From the NCBI RefSeq assembly GCF_017810075.1, contig NZ_JADNYK010000002.1, positions 434,001-498,000 on the forward strand: 64,000 nucleotides of DNA. Reading direction: 5' to 3'. A program made the translations under genes and the position numbers. Positions 33,850 through 43,072 of this stretch are shown one piece after another (the first letter of the stretch is position 1; each line of letters begins with the position of its first letter). The notes under the pieces were generated by a model, which was not told where the DNA came from, made no database searches, and saw nothing but the letters and a program-made list of their open reading frames with translations. The DNA comes from Pseudozobellia sp. WGM2 (lineage in GTDB: Bacteria > Bacteroidota > Bacteroidia > Flavobacteriales > Flavobacteriaceae).

Positions 33850-34759
33850 CCATTTCATTTTCATCCACTATAAATTCATCGATTGTGGTTGCAATCGACT
33901 TTTTATTGGCGTTTTCCTTTTCAAGAGCATAGAATTTCATGAACATGGGTTGGCCACCAACACTCTTTTTAAGGGTTAGACTTCCGTCTCGATCATAGGT
34001 CTTATCCCATACATTTCGGGCTTTTGACCAAAATTTTTCATTTTTGGCCCACCATGCATTGGCGGTCGCACACTCTTTATCCTCCGTTTTGGTGTAAATA
34101 TTAAAGCCTTTTTCTTGGGCCAATAGCACGTCTTCTTCCCCATCATTTCTAATGATTTTATCGTTGTCTTGCTCATGAACCCAACCAAAGTCGGTAATTT
34201 CTTGCCGATTACCTCGACGCATCACATTATAATCGTCACGCTTACTGTATTCTCTTCTAGGTAGCGGTGAATCGGTGGTGTTTTCCCAGTAATGCTTGCC
34301 ATCAACATGTACCCATGTAGAGGATCCGCTATATCTAGGGCTGTCATCGACTTGGTAAACTTTCTGGGTCCATTGCCCTTTGACCTCCTCTTTAGGTAGT
34401 TCGGTAAATACCCAAGTATTGTCTTTATCGTAATGAAATACTTTTTGGTTTTCATAAACCCAGTCTTGTCTCCAATGTTTGATGATCATGGTATCATGAA
34501 CTACCAATATGTGTTGAATCGAAAGTTTGTTAGGTTCATCTTCAATCAACAATGCCAATTCTTTGCCGTAGGCCGTATAATCAAGATGCTTTTCATAATC
34601 GATTTCTGGAGAAAATGTTTCGGTGTATTTGAAAGTGATATCATAACAGCCACACATGGCTTTGATTGCTTTAATATCTTTTTCTTTTTGGCTTTTCTGG
34701 GCATTTGTGCCGCTAACGCATACGAGAAGTAGCGCCAATACGCTTAGGGTTGTTTTCAT
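33833..34759 (-). CDS. DUF6607-family exported protein of the haem/iron locus
   Basis: Exported protein of 308 residues (signal MKTTLSVLALLLVCVSGTNA). Family text as I recall it for DUF6607: MCGCYDITFKYTETFSP, HWRQDWVYENQ, a GQWTQKVYQVDDSPRYSG stretch and EITDFGWVHEQD. Its function is not established, but the family clusters with TonB haem receptors and HmuY-like lipoproteins in Bacteroidota, as here. It is divergent from the TonB receptor (109-base gap) and overlaps the FMN-binding gene downstream. Confidence 0.83.
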   Translation of the reverse strand: MKTTLSVLALLLVCVSGTNAQKSQKEKDIKAIKAMCGCYDITFKYTETFSPEIDYEKHLDYTAYGKELALLIEDEPNKLSIQHILVVHDTMIIKHWRQDWVYENQKVFHYDKDNTWVFTELPKEEVKGQWTQKVYQVDDSPRYSGSSTWVHVDGKHYWENTTDSPLPRREYSKRDDYNVMRRGNRQEITDFGWVHEQDNDKIIRNDGEEDVLLAQEKGFNIYTKTEDKECATANAWWAKNEKFWSKARNVWDKTYDRDGSLTLKKSVGGQPMFMKFYALEKENANKKSIATTIDEFIVDENEMDVKGK

Positions 34760-34868
34760 AATCTAGAATGTTAGTTGCTCTGGCTTAAAATTATTGAATT
34801 AATTTAGATTGATTAAAAATAACTAATATATTTTCTCAAATTATTTTTATTAAGATTTATTCTAAATA

Positions 34869-37019
34869 ATGTTGAGAATATCACTTTTGTCTTTTTTCTT
34901 GCTACCCATTCTGATATTAGGTCAGGAAAATGGGTCGTTTGCCGACACGACCCGAATTACGGAGTTGGATGAAGTGGTTCTTACTGGAGAAAGCAAAGTA
35001 TTGTCCGTTAGCAAAAAATTGTTCCGAGTCGAAACCATTACTAATAAAGACATCAAGCAATTGGCGGGAAATAATTTGGCCGATGTTCTCAATCAGAATT
35101 TGAACATTACCGTTATGCCCAACCCGTCTACCGGTAGAAGTACAATTAGTATGTTTGGGCTTGATGGGCAATATGTAAAGATATTAATGGACGGTATTCC
35201 GATTGCCAGTGATAACGGAATGGGTAACAATATCGATATCACACAAATAAACCTTGAAGAGGTTGAACGTATCGAAATTGTGGAAGGAGCCGTAGGCGTA
35301 CTTTACGGAGACAATGCCTTGGCAGGTGTTATAAATATAGTTTCAAAGAATGGACTTGATGGTAATAAGTGGACTATCAGCACCTCTTTACAAGAAGAAA
35401 CTTTAGGAAACGAGTACGCATGGACCAATGAAGGCAGGCATATACAAAACCTCAAAATAAGCCATCAACTATTTGATGCTACCCAAATAGCGGCGGGCTT
35501 TTCTCGTAATGATTTTGCCGGTTTTTTCAATGAATACAAAGGCCGTGATTATGTAAATATTCAAGATGGTACCGTAGTCAATGACGGTTTAAGAGGCCTG
35601 GAATGGAATCCTAAAGAACAGATAACGGCTTTCTTCGATGCTCGACAAAAAGTCGGCAAACACACCTTCTATTTCAAATCTCAGTATTACAACGAAGAGC
35701 TAGATATTTATAATCATTTGGTAAATGGTAGGCTTAATGGAAATGGCGAACCCAACCCTACTGCGAATGACCAGTTGTTCACCACTCATCGTTGGGTCAA
35801 TAACCTAAATGTGGCAGGTAATTTTCTCGGGCCTACTACCTACAACCTATCCCTATCATATCAAAACCAGAAAAGGTATGTTGAAGAATACACTTATAAT
35901 ATTTTGCAAAGGGGAATAGAGGCCTTCAACTTAAACCAGCTCAATCAATCAAGTAAAATTTACTATTCGAAGGCGACTGTCAACAATATTTTCTCCAAAT
36001 CGGAGCGATTTAATTTGCTTGCCGGATATGAGCTCATTTTTCAAAAAGGGTTTGATGCCACAGCCTCAGGAAATTACTCGACCAATACTTCTGAAAATAC
36101 GTTGGAGAATTATGACCTTTTCGCCCACTTAGACGTGAATTTGTCCGAAAGACTGTCTATTTATCCTGGCATGAGAATAACGAACAACTCTCAGTTCGGT
36201 AATCAGCTTATATGGTCTTTTTCTTCCAATTACGATTTCGAAAACGACCTAAAGCTCAAGGCCATCTTCGGTTCTGCCTTTCGGGCACCTAGTTTTGAAG
36301 AGTTTTTTTTCTATTTCGTCGATAGTAACCACAATGTTCAGGGCAATAAAGACCTACAGCCAGAAGATGGTATTTCTATATTTTTAAATGCCGATAAAAA
36401 ATGGTCGGTAGCTAATGATGAGGGTTTTCTTTCTACTGCCTTCAGAGGTTTTCACTATAATTTAAAAGATAAAATTACGCTAGTAGGCGATGATTCGGAA
36501 GACACGCCTCTTTTTACGTATCAAAACGTCGAAAAACAGAAGATTTTAGGGGTTACCTTGAACAATCGACTACAATTAAAAAGATGGAATATTGGTCTTG
36601 GCTCCACTTATCTTGGTGAATCGACAACCCTGAACGATTCAGATAACGAAGATAACTCTGAGTATGTATGGAGTTTCGCACTAAATTCAAATTTAAGCCA
36701 TACCATACCAAAATGGGGCACCACTTTGTCCGCTTTATTAAAATATACGGGTAGAAGACAGACTATTGTCAATGATGGCAGCGGTGAAAACACCTTAGAT
36801 CGTACCGATTCTTTTACTTGGCTAGATACTACCGCCCTAATCGAGCTTACACCCCAGTTAGACCTCACTTTCGGGGTGCGTAATGTGTTGGATGTTGTGA
36901 CCGTTAATGCCGGTAACGTATCCTCAGGGGTGCACGGTTCTTCCGGTACGGGCACCCAACTCTTTGGGAACGGCCGTTCCTATTTTCTAAAACTATCATA
37001 CCTATTAACCTTTAATTAA
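34869..37019 (+). CDS. TonB-dependent haem/iron receptor
   Basis: Outer-membrane receptor of 716 residues. A signal peptide (MLRISLLSFFLLPILILGQ) is followed by a short TonB-box-like region (ELDEVVLTGESK). The plug has IKQLAGNNLADVLNQ, YVKILMDGIPIASDNGMGN and IEIVEGAVGVLYGDNALAGV. The barrel ends YFLKLSYLLTF. It lacks the carboxypeptidase-like extension of SusC proteins, as haem/siderophore receptors do. The HmuY-like lipoprotein starts 9 bases after its stop, so the pair resembles the HmuR/HmuY arrangement. The ligand is probably haem. Confidence 0.9.
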   Translation: MLRISLLSFFLLPILILGQENGSFADTTRITELDEVVLTGESKVLSVSKKLFRVETITNKDIKQLAGNNLADVLNQNLNITVMPNPSTGRSTISMFGLDGQYVKILMDGIPIASDNGMGNNIDITQINLEEVERIEIVEGAVGVLYGDNALAGVINIVSKNGLDGNKWTISTSLQEETLGNEYAWTNEGRHIQNLKISHQLFDATQIAAGFSRNDFAGFFNEYKGRDYVNIQDGTVVNDGLRGLEWNPKEQITAFFDARQKVGKHTFYFKSQYYNEELDIYNHLVNGRLNGNGEPNPTANDQLFTTHRWVNNLNVAGNFLGPTTYNLSLSYQNQKRYVEEYTYNILQRGIEAFNLNQLNQSSKIYYSKATVNNIFSKSERFNLLAGYELIFQKGFDATASGNYSTNTSENTLENYDLFAHLDVNLSERLSIYPGMRITNNSQFGNQLIWSFSSNYDFENDLKLKAIFGSAFRAPSFEEFFFYFVDSNHNVQGNKDLQPEDGISIFLNADKKWSVANDEGFLSTAFRGFHYNLKDKITLVGDDSEDTPLFTYQNVEKQKILGVTLNNRLQLKRWNIGLGSTYLGESTTLNDSDNEDNSEYVWSFALNSNLSHTIPKWGTTLSALLKYTGRRQTIVNDGSGENTLDRTDSFTWLDTTALIELTPQLDLTFGVRNVLDVVTVNAGNVSSGVHGSSGTGTQLFGNGRSYFLKLSYLLTFN

Positions 37020-37028
37020 ATTTTGAAA

Positions 37029-38582
37029 ATGAAAAAATCCTTTCTTTATGTTGTTTGTGCTAGCCTTATGATGTTCGCATCATGTAGCAGCGATGATGGC
37101 GGTGGGTCTTTAATTGACTTTTCCGCTTCCTTCGATAATGAGACAGCAAGTCTTTCGGAGGATGAAAATAGCAAGACCATTACCATTGACTTTTCACGGG
37201 CTGCTACCGAAGCGGGCACTGTTACGATCAGTCTAACGGGTGACAATGCCGAATACGGCACCGATTTTACCACTACGCCAGAGGCTAGTTCAGGTAGTTT
37301 GTCAGTTCCCGTCGCCGTAGGCGAGACTAGTGTTTCATTTGAACTGAACAAGCTAACCGACCCCGTTGAAGGCACCACGGCTTCGGTTTCGTTCACTTTA
37401 TCAGTTGTGAGCAATACGGATTGGACTGTTAGCAGTCCCTCGACAACTTTGGTCAGTTTTACGCCTACGGCGTCAGCTGGCGGAACAATCGAACCTGAAT
37501 CAGGGGGACCCAATCAACCCAATGCCGTATTTATTGATTTGAGCTCTCAACAACAAGTTTCGTCTAGGCGTGATGCTTGGGAAATTGCCGTTTATAATGG
37601 AACTGAGAACCTGGTCTTTTTAAACCCTAGCCTCTTGGTTTCCGCTGCTGAATTGCAGGGGGTGACCGATTTAAATGCAGTAAGTTCGATTACTGAGTTT
37701 GACGAGCCGATGAATTTATATACGTTGAACGTTACCACTTTTCAACCTGAAGAAGTACAAGTGACCAATGTAGCAGAGCTTTTGGTTGGCCTACCTGTGG
37801 GATATTCACAATACGGAAATCTTTCCGAAGGAATAAAATTTACTGATGATAAGGAGGGTTCTTTGGAAGGAACGGCATTTGGAACCATTTCAACAACTGC
37901 CGAAGAAAATAATGTTTTCATCGTAGGTCTTGGCGCTGAAATTCCCGATACGACCCCAGACGCTGGCGCCATAGCTACAACGGGCGAACATCGAGGTTTT
38001 ATGAAGGTGCGTATTTTGACCGATGGAGATGAATATACCATTCAGTATGCTGAATTGGATGCTACTACCTTTGAGGAAGCGGTTATCGCCAAAGATGCCT
38101 CTAAAATTCAATCGGCCTTTAGTTTGACTTCGGGGCAAACCGTAGATATAGAACCGGCCGCAGAGGCGTGGGACATTCAAGTGCCTTCGGTATTTAGTTA
38201 TTACGGCCCTTTCGGCGGCTTTGCCGGTGCCGGACTCACCTATTCCGATTTTGTAACGCACAATACATTGGGTGGAGTTGGTGTCTATCAAGTTCTGACG
38301 TACGAAGTTGACGGGGAAGGTGTGCGTACCGATTTCAATGTTCCATCGTATACAGATTTTACTTTGGCAGACGCTGACGACAGTGCCTTTATTTATGACG
38401 ATAGGGCCGTTATTGGTAGTGATTGGCGAGTTTCCGGTTTCGGGGGTGCGCCTTCGGTAAAAGATGATAGATACTACATCATTAAAGACGCCAGTGGAAA
38501 CCTCTATAAATTTAGATTTACCGCGGTATTGAGCGCCAATGGTGAGAGAGGGTATCCTCAGTTCATTTACGAAAAATTATAA
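37029..38582 (+). CDS. Large HmuY-family lipoprotein with Calx-beta-like N-terminal domain
   Basis: Surface lipoprotein of 517 residues from the ATG at 37029 (MKKSFLYVVCASLMMFASC); a TTG two codons earlier is less likely. Residues about 25-140 look like a Calx-beta beta-sandwich (ASLSEDENSKTITIDFSRAA, SVSFELNKLTDP). The remainder has two HmuY-like segments: VFIDLSSQQQVSSRRDAWEI and AEAWDIQVPSVFSYYGPFGG, with the end YYIIKDASGNLYKFRF. HmuY captures haem and hands it to a TonB receptor. This copy is more than twice the usual HmuY length. Haem-binding residues were not identified. Confidence 0.82.
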   Translation: MKKSFLYVVCASLMMFASCSSDDGGGSLIDFSASFDNETASLSEDENSKTITIDFSRAATEAGTVTISLTGDNAEYGTDFTTTPEASSGSLSVPVAVGETSVSFELNKLTDPVEGTTASVSFTLSVVSNTDWTVSSPSTTLVSFTPTASAGGTIEPESGGPNQPNAVFIDLSSQQQVSSRRDAWEIAVYNGTENLVFLNPSLLVSAAELQGVTDLNAVSSITEFDEPMNLYTLNVTTFQPEEVQVTNVAELLVGLPVGYSQYGNLSEGIKFTDDKEGSLEGTAFGTISTTAEENNVFIVGLGAEIPDTTPDAGAIATTGEHRGFMKVRILTDGDEYTIQYAELDATTFEEAVIAKDASKIQSAFSLTSGQTVDIEPAAEAWDIQVPSVFSYYGPFGGFAGAGLTYSDFVTHNTLGGVGVYQVLTYEVDGEGVRTDFNVPSYTDFTLADADDSAFIYDDRAVIGSDWRVSGFGGAPSVKDDRYYIIKDASGNLYKFRFTAVLSANGERGYPQFIYEKL

Positions 38583-38615
38583 GATTCGTTTCAAATCTTT
38601 CTTCATTGGTGAAAG

Positions 38616-38640
38616 GCCCAAGTGTAATGCTTGGGCTTTT
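38616..38640 (+). terminator. Terminator of the haem receptor/HmuY operon
   Basis: GCCCAAG (38616-38622) and CTTGGGC (38630-38636) form a perfect 7-base stem with a 7-base loop, followed by TTTTATATTTT on the plus strand. It lies 34 bases after the HmuY-like stop. Confidence 0.75.
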
Positions 38641-38648
38641 ATATTTTA

Positions 38649-40337
38649 TTATTTGATATCCCTAAGCTTTAATTGAAGGCTCACATTGCCTTGCCATTCA
38701 TTTTCATCTAAAGAGAACGTGGCGCTAAAGGGGCGTTTATTGGCAATCAGGTCGATTTTATCACCGAGATTAAAGCCAATTCCTCCAATGGGCTCACTTC
38801 CGCTTTGGGTAAGCGTTACTTTTAAATGCGCCTCATTTTCACCTACACCTTTACCCCAACCGGTGTCCTTTAAATTTTCTGCCATAAACACCGGTGTCAT
38901 ATTACCGGGTCCAAATGGGGCAAATTGTTTGAGTATACGAATCAATTTCGGTGTAACTTCACTTAATTCGATTTGGCTGTCTATTGAAATTTCAGGAGTC
39001 AATAATTTAGGGTCGATGGTTTCCTGAACCACTTTTTCGAATTGTGTTTTAAAATTTTCGAATTGTCCCTCCAACAAAGTAAGTCCAGCAGCATATTTGT
39101 GTCCACCAAATTGCTCTATACAATCTGCACAGTCTTGCAGGGCGTTATAGACATCAAATCCTTTGACAGAACGGGCCGAAGCCGCCAGTCTGTCACCACT
39201 TTTAGTGAACACCAAAGTAGGCCGATAGTAGGTTTCCGTCAAACGTGAAGCCACAATACCGATAACCCCTTTGTGCCAGCTGTCTTTGAAAACAACCGAG
39301 GTAAAACGTTCCTCTTCTTTATTTTCTACTATTTGTTGCAGCGCCTCTTGGGTAATCTCTTGATCCAACCCCCGACGGTCGGTATTAAATTTTTCTATCT
39401 CTGCGGCAAAAGTCGTCGCCTGTTCCAAATCGGTTTCCCGTAGTAAGTTTACAGCATGTTGGCCATGTTTCATACGACCGGCGGCGTTTATACGCGGGGC
39501 TATAATGAAGACCACATCGGTAATGGTCAATGTTTTCTTCTTTATTTGACTGATTATGGCCTTGAAACCTGCTCGCGGATCGGTATTGATGACCTGAAGC
39601 CCAAAATAGGCCAGAACCCGATTTTCTCCGGTTATAGGAACAATATCCGCGCCGATTGCGGTAGCGGCCAAGTCTAAATATGAAAACAAATCTTCAATGG
39701 TTTCACCCCTTCTTGAGGCCAAAGCTTGAACTAATTTAAAGCCGACTCCACAACCGCAAAGTTCATCGTAGGGGTATGAACAATCTTCTCGTTTAGGGTC
39801 TAAAACCGCTACTGCTTCTGGTAAACTTTTGCCCGGTCTGTGGTGGTCGCAGATGATAAAATCGATGTTCTTTTCCTTGGCGTAAGCTACTTTATCTATG
39901 GCCTTTACTCCACAGTCCAATGCAATAATCAATGAAAACGAGTTGTCATGGGCAAAGTCGATACCTTGAAAAGACACGCCGTAGCCCTCACCATATCTAT
40001 CGGGAATATAAGTTGCTATATTCGGGTAGAAAGATTGAAGGTAAGAGGATACTAATGCCACGGCTGTAGTTCCATCCACATCATAATCGCCATAGACCAA
40101 TATATTTTCATTGTTGGTAATGGCCCTTTCGATTCTGGAGACCGCCACATCCATATCTTTCATCAAAAAAGGGTCGTGCAGATCTGATAATTCAGGACGA
40201 AAAAACTTTTTGGCTTCCTCATAAGTGGACACCCCACGTTGCAGTAACAGATGTGCCACCAAACTATCTACCTTAAGGGCTTTGGCCAGTGCATCTATTT
40301 GATGTTGTTCAGGTTTTGGCTTTATCGTCCAGCGCAT
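38649..40337 (-). CDS. recJ: Single-stranded-DNA-specific exonuclease RecJ
   Basis: 5'-3' exonuclease of recombination and mismatch repair, 562 residues, close to the usual length. DHH-family motifs are clear: VYGDYDVDGTT, IALDCGVKA, ICDHHRPGKSLPEA and APRINAAGRMKHG. The DHHA1 region follows with GHKYAAGLTL, and the C-terminal OB fold is recognisable. The start ATG overlaps the end of the small four-helix-bundle gene by 16 bases. Confidence 0.96.
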   Translation of the reverse strand: MRWTIKPKPEQHQIDALAKALKVDSLVAHLLLQRGVSTYEEAKKFFRPELSDLHDPFLMKDMDVAVSRIERAITNNENILVYGDYDVDGTTAVALVSSYLQSFYPNIATYIPDRYGEGYGVSFQGIDFAHDNSFSLIIALDCGVKAIDKVAYAKEKNIDFIICDHHRPGKSLPEAVAVLDPKREDCSYPYDELCGCGVGFKLVQALASRRGETIEDLFSYLDLAATAIGADIVPITGENRVLAYFGLQVINTDPRAGFKAIISQIKKKTLTITDVVFIIAPRINAAGRMKHGQHAVNLLRETDLEQATTFAAEIEKFNTDRRGLDQEITQEALQQIVENKEEERFTSVVFKDSWHKGVIGIVASRLTETYYRPTLVFTKSGDRLAASARSVKGFDVYNALQDCADCIEQFGGHKYAAGLTLLEGQFENFKTQFEKVVQETIDPKLLTPEISIDSQIELSEVTPKLIRILKQFAPFGPGNMTPVFMAENLKDTGWGKGVGENEAHLKVTLTQSGSEPIGGIGFNLGDKIDLIANKRPFSATFSLDENEWQGNVSLQLKLRDIK

Positions 40338-40627
40338 GTTTTTATAAAATCAAGTTTAAAGTACAAGTTCAAAATTTTCAGATTCACCCGAGATTCTTTC
40401 AACTCTTTTAAGCTTATACTAGCTTTATGTATGTAATCTTTATTGGTATGGGTTCCTTGGGGTTCTCCAAAGTTTAATGCCGCGCTTCCACCAGAGCGTA
40501 ATAGTTGATTTCCGTAATATTCTCCAGTAAAATCTTCAGGAATCTCACGGCAAAAAATGGCAATATCAGCGGCAAAATTCACCAACCTATCTTCTAAATC
40601 ATACTTTTTTTCTTCCAAAATGGGCAA
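40322..40627 (-). CDS. Four-helix-bundle protein (S23/IVS family), apparently short at the C-terminus
   Basis: Small protein of 101 residues of the family first seen as the 23S rRNA intervening-sequence protein. Family signatures are visible: LEDRLVNFAADIAIFCREIP, GNQLLRSGGSAALNFGE and KASISLKELKESRVNLKIL. Relatives usually run about 115-120 residues and end with a fourth helix (ELIAIF-like). Here the frame stops after LDFIKTCAGR, inside the recJ start, so the last helix is truncated. No function is established for stand-alone members. Confidence 0.82.
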   Translation of the reverse strand: MPILEEKKYDLEDRLVNFAADIAIFCREIPEDFTGEYYGNQLLRSGGSAALNFGEPQGTHTNKDYIHKASISLKELKESRVNLKILNLYFKLDFIKTCAGR

Positions 40628-40693
40628 TTCTTGTTTCTAATTTAAATCTGCATTTTAGCTTGGTATTTGAACTTAAACCTTGAACTTATTATC

Positions 40694-41122
40694 TTACCCG
40701 TGATGAAAAATCGTTTTGATTTCCATTTTGGCAAATTGGCGAAACATTTCCATGACCCCACAATACTTCTCTACGGAGAGGTCTACAGCCCGCTGTAATT
40801 TTTTCTCCGCAAGGTTAGGGCCGTGAAAGTGATATTCTACTGTAACGGCATCATAAAACTTAGGGTGCTCATCAGTAAGATTGGCTATCGTTTCAATATG
40901 AAAATCATCTACCTCTAATTTCATTTTTTTAATTAGGGCCGCAACGTCAAGACCTGAGCATCCTGCAAGTCCGGAAAGCATAAGGGCCTTTGGTCTAAGA
41001 CCGCCTCCTTCGCCTCCATCATCTGGGCTGGCATCGATTTTCAAATTAAGACCTGATGGGTTGGTGCTTTCGAAGGCCATTTTACCTAACCATTTTGTGC
41101 TGATATGATTTGTTGTGGGCAT
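40694..41122 (-). CDS. OsmC-family peroxidase-like protein
   Basis: Cytosolic protein of 142 residues. The two conserved redox cysteines are present: C55 in GLAGCSGLDV and C121 in VEKYCGVMEMF. The N-terminal beta sheet begins ISTKWLGKMAFESTNPSG. OsmC-type proteins reduce organic hydroperoxides with thiols. This short variant belongs to the YhfA-like branch by pattern. It is divergent from the AhpD-like gene at 41173, and both may deal with oxidants. Confidence 0.92.
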   Translation of the reverse strand: MPTTNHISTKWLGKMAFESTNPSGLNLKIDASPDDGGEGGGLRPKALMLSGLAGCSGLDVAALIKKMKLEVDDFHIETIANLTDEHPKFYDAVTVEYHFHGPNLAEKKLQRAVDLSVEKYCGVMEMFRQFAKMEIKTIFHHG

Positions 41123-41172
41123 AATTTTTCGTTATTTGTTGAACTACAAAAGTAACTTAAACTATAGAATTT

Positions 41173-41775
41173 ATGGCCTTAGTAACCCCTCTTGACCCAA
41201 ACCATGATGAAGAAACTAAACAATTGGCAGAGTTTTTCAATGAGACGCTGGGCTTTTGTCCGAATTCGGTATTGACCATGCAGCACCGTCCTGCAATATC
41301 GAAAGCATTTATTAATCTCAACAAGGCCGTAATGGCAAATGAAGGCAAGGTGAGTTCGGCATTAAAGAGAATGATAGCCTGGGTAAGCAGTAATGCTACG
41401 GGGTGCCGTTATTGCCAAGCACATGCCATTCGGGCCGCTGAGCGCTATGGAGCGGAACAGGAACAGTTAGATAATATTTGGGAATACCGGACACATTCTG
41501 CATTTTCGGAAGCGGAACGGGCCGCATTAGATTTTTCGTTGGCGGCCTCACAGGTGCCCAACGCTGTGAATGCTGAAATTAAGAACCGGCTCTATCGGTA
41601 TTGGAACGAGGGCGAGATTGTCGAAATGTTAGGTGTGATTTCTCTTTTTGGCTATCTCAACCGCTGGAACGATTCTATGGGAACCGCCATCGAAGAAGGT
41701 GCTGTAGAAAGTGGCGAGCAATACCTAGGAAAATATGGTTGGGAAAAGGGGAAGCATGATGGGAGTGTTTACTAA
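41173..41775 (+). CDS. AhpD-like carboxymuconolactone decarboxylase family protein
   Basis: Protein of 200 residues of the peroxidase-related AhpD branch. The redox motif is C78-R-Y-C81-Q-A-H84, matching the CxxC...H of alkylhydroperoxidase D. Surrounding helices include LKRMIAWVSSNATG and AERAALDFSLAASQVPN. It may reduce peroxides or act on an unknown substrate; a true carboxymuconolactone decarboxylase is unlikely because of the CxxC. It is divergent from an osmC-like gene, 50 bases apart. Confidence 0.9.
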   Translation: MALVTPLDPNHDEETKQLAEFFNETLGFCPNSVLTMQHRPAISKAFINLNKAVMANEGKVSSALKRMIAWVSSNATGCRYCQAHAIRAAERYGAEQEQLDNIWEYRTHSAFSEAERAALDFSLAASQVPNAVNAEIKNRLYRYWNEGEIVEMLGVISLFGYLNRWNDSMGTAIEEGAVESGEQYLGKYGWEKGKHDGSVY

Positions 41776-42135
41776 ATTTAGGTTGTAAATTTTTTAGTTC
41801 ACCCCTAAAGAGCCGTCAAAGGGATAACATATTGTTCCAAAAGAGAGAAACTTTTGGGACATATTCAGAATCTCCTATACGTTCAGTTTTGGCATTGCCA
41901 AAAAAAAGAGTCAAAAACCGCTAGGCTGATTTATAATTTTTTGAAATATACACTTTTTGATTCTCGCAGCGCCCAGACTCTTTTGTCAAGGCAAAATGCT
42001 TTTTTGAACGTCTTCCAAGGCAGGCCAGCCTGCGCCTGAACATGAATAGCTTAATTTACTAAAAGAGCCTAAATAGGTAACCACTTGAAAACCTTTATTT
42101 CTTCAAGAGATTTTCTAACCTCTAAAACAGCTCAT
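41776..42135. other. Intergenic region with nested inverted repeats
   Basis: No gene was seen. Structures are a palindrome TTTTGGCA-T-TGCCAAAA (41887-41903); AAAAGAGTC (41904-41912) with GACTCTTTT (41976-41984); inside it TCAAAAA (41911-41917) with TTTTTGA (41954-41960); and GCAGGC-CA-GCCTGC near 42020. Together they could fold into a long imperfect hairpin. Neither strand gives a classical terminator. Confidence 0.5.
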
Positions 42136-42714
42136 TTAACCAACCTCCAAGGTTTGCTTAACCCGCTCCTTCAATTCCGGTAACACATCACTTTCAAACC
42201 AAGGGTTTTTCGCCATCCAAAAGCGGTTAACAGGCGAGGGGTGCGGTAGCGGAAAGAATTTGGGGAAGAATTCTTGATAATTGGCCACGTTCTCAGTAAG
42301 GTTGCCTTTAGAAAAATTCTTTAAATAACGGTCTTGAGCGTATTTGCCTATCACCAGAGTTAGTTTGACATCCTCTAAATTATTCCAGAATAGTTCATGC
42401 CATAAGGGGGCACATTCTTTTCGGGGTGGCAAATCTCCGGTTTTTCCCTTTCCAGGATAACAGAAGCCCATCGGTAAGATGGCAAAATTATCGGGGTTGT
42501 AAAATTCCTCATCCGTAACGCCCAGCCACTCCCGTAGTTTTCTTCCGCTAGGGTCGTCCCATGCTTTGTGGTGAATATGGGCCTTTCTGCCCGGTGCCTG
42601 GCTTACCAAAACTATTTTTGATTTCGAGGTGCCTGCTACTATGGGTCTAGGTCCCAATGGCAAATGCTCGCTGCAAACGGTACACTCACGTATTTCAGAA
42701 AGCAGCTTTTCCAT
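42136..42714 (-). CDS. Uracil-DNA glycosylase family protein
   Basis: Protein of 192 residues of a distinct branch of the uracil-DNA glycosylase superfamily. The substrate loop is LVSQAPGRKAHIHHKAW, with DDPSGRKLREWLG after it. A second family block is ILPMGFCYPGKGKTGDLPPR and LVIGKYAQD. The C-terminal catalytic loop is PLPHPSPVNRFW. An N-terminal pair of cysteines (CTVC) echoes family-4 enzymes, but a full FeS set was not found. Activity on uracil is assumed from the fold. It is last in the rsmI-HopJ-UDG transcript (9-base gap). Confidence 0.86.
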   Translation of the reverse strand: MEKLLSEIRECTVCSEHLPLGPRPIVAGTSKSKIVLVSQAPGRKAHIHHKAWDDPSGRKLREWLGVTDEEFYNPDNFAILPMGFCYPGKGKTGDLPPRKECAPLWHELFWNNLEDVKLTLVIGKYAQDRYLKNFSKGNLTENVANYQEFFPKFFPLPHPSPVNRFWMAKNPWFESDVLPELKERVKQTLEVG

Positions 42715-42723
42715 AGGTGTTTT

Positions 42724-43068
42724 TTATTTTCTTTTCAATGGAAAACGGTCAAAATGAACCCCACCGAAACCGGTCAGCATGAAGTTTCGTATGTTCTGAT
42801 GGCCTTCTCCATCGGGGTTTTCTAAAACATCGTTAAAATAGAAATTGCCGAAACAGGCCAAAGTTTCCTCTTTGTTCAATTCTTGGTCTTGCGCAAAGGC
42901 CAATAGCTTACAAGAACCTGAGTTTTCGCCGACCTTGTTTTTGAGTTGTCCGTTCTTAAAAGAGGTGGGCTCAAAATAATAATGTTCTTCTATTATTGCC
43001 ATAGTTTCGTTAAATTCAATAGACTTGGGCGTTTCTTTTAATTTTTGTAAAAATTGGGTAAGCATCAT
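42724..43068 (-). CDS. HopJ-family protein
   Basis: Small cytosolic protein of about 114 residues matching the HopJ family: MLTQFLQKLKETPKSIEF, ENSGSCKLLAFAQDQ, CFGNFYFNDVLENPDG and GHQNIRNFMLTGFGGVHF. The start ATG at 43068 (or 43065) follows the rsmI stop by 4 bases. A longer frame from 43092 would overlap rsmI. Despite the name (type III effector in Pseudomonas), relatives are widespread in bacteria without type III secretion. The function is unknown. Confidence 0.87.
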   Translation of the reverse strand: MMLTQFLQKLKETPKSIEFNETMAIIEEHYYFEPTSFKNGQLKNKVGENSGSCKLLAFAQDQELNKEETLACFGNFYFNDVLENPDGEGHQNIRNFMLTGFGGVHFDRFPLKRK

Positions 43069-43072
43069 ATTC

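Noticed and set aside
40322..40627. Four-helix-bundle protein as evidence of a 23S rRNA intervening sequence
   Set aside because: No rRNA gene is present; stand-alone copies of this family are common in Bacteroidota.
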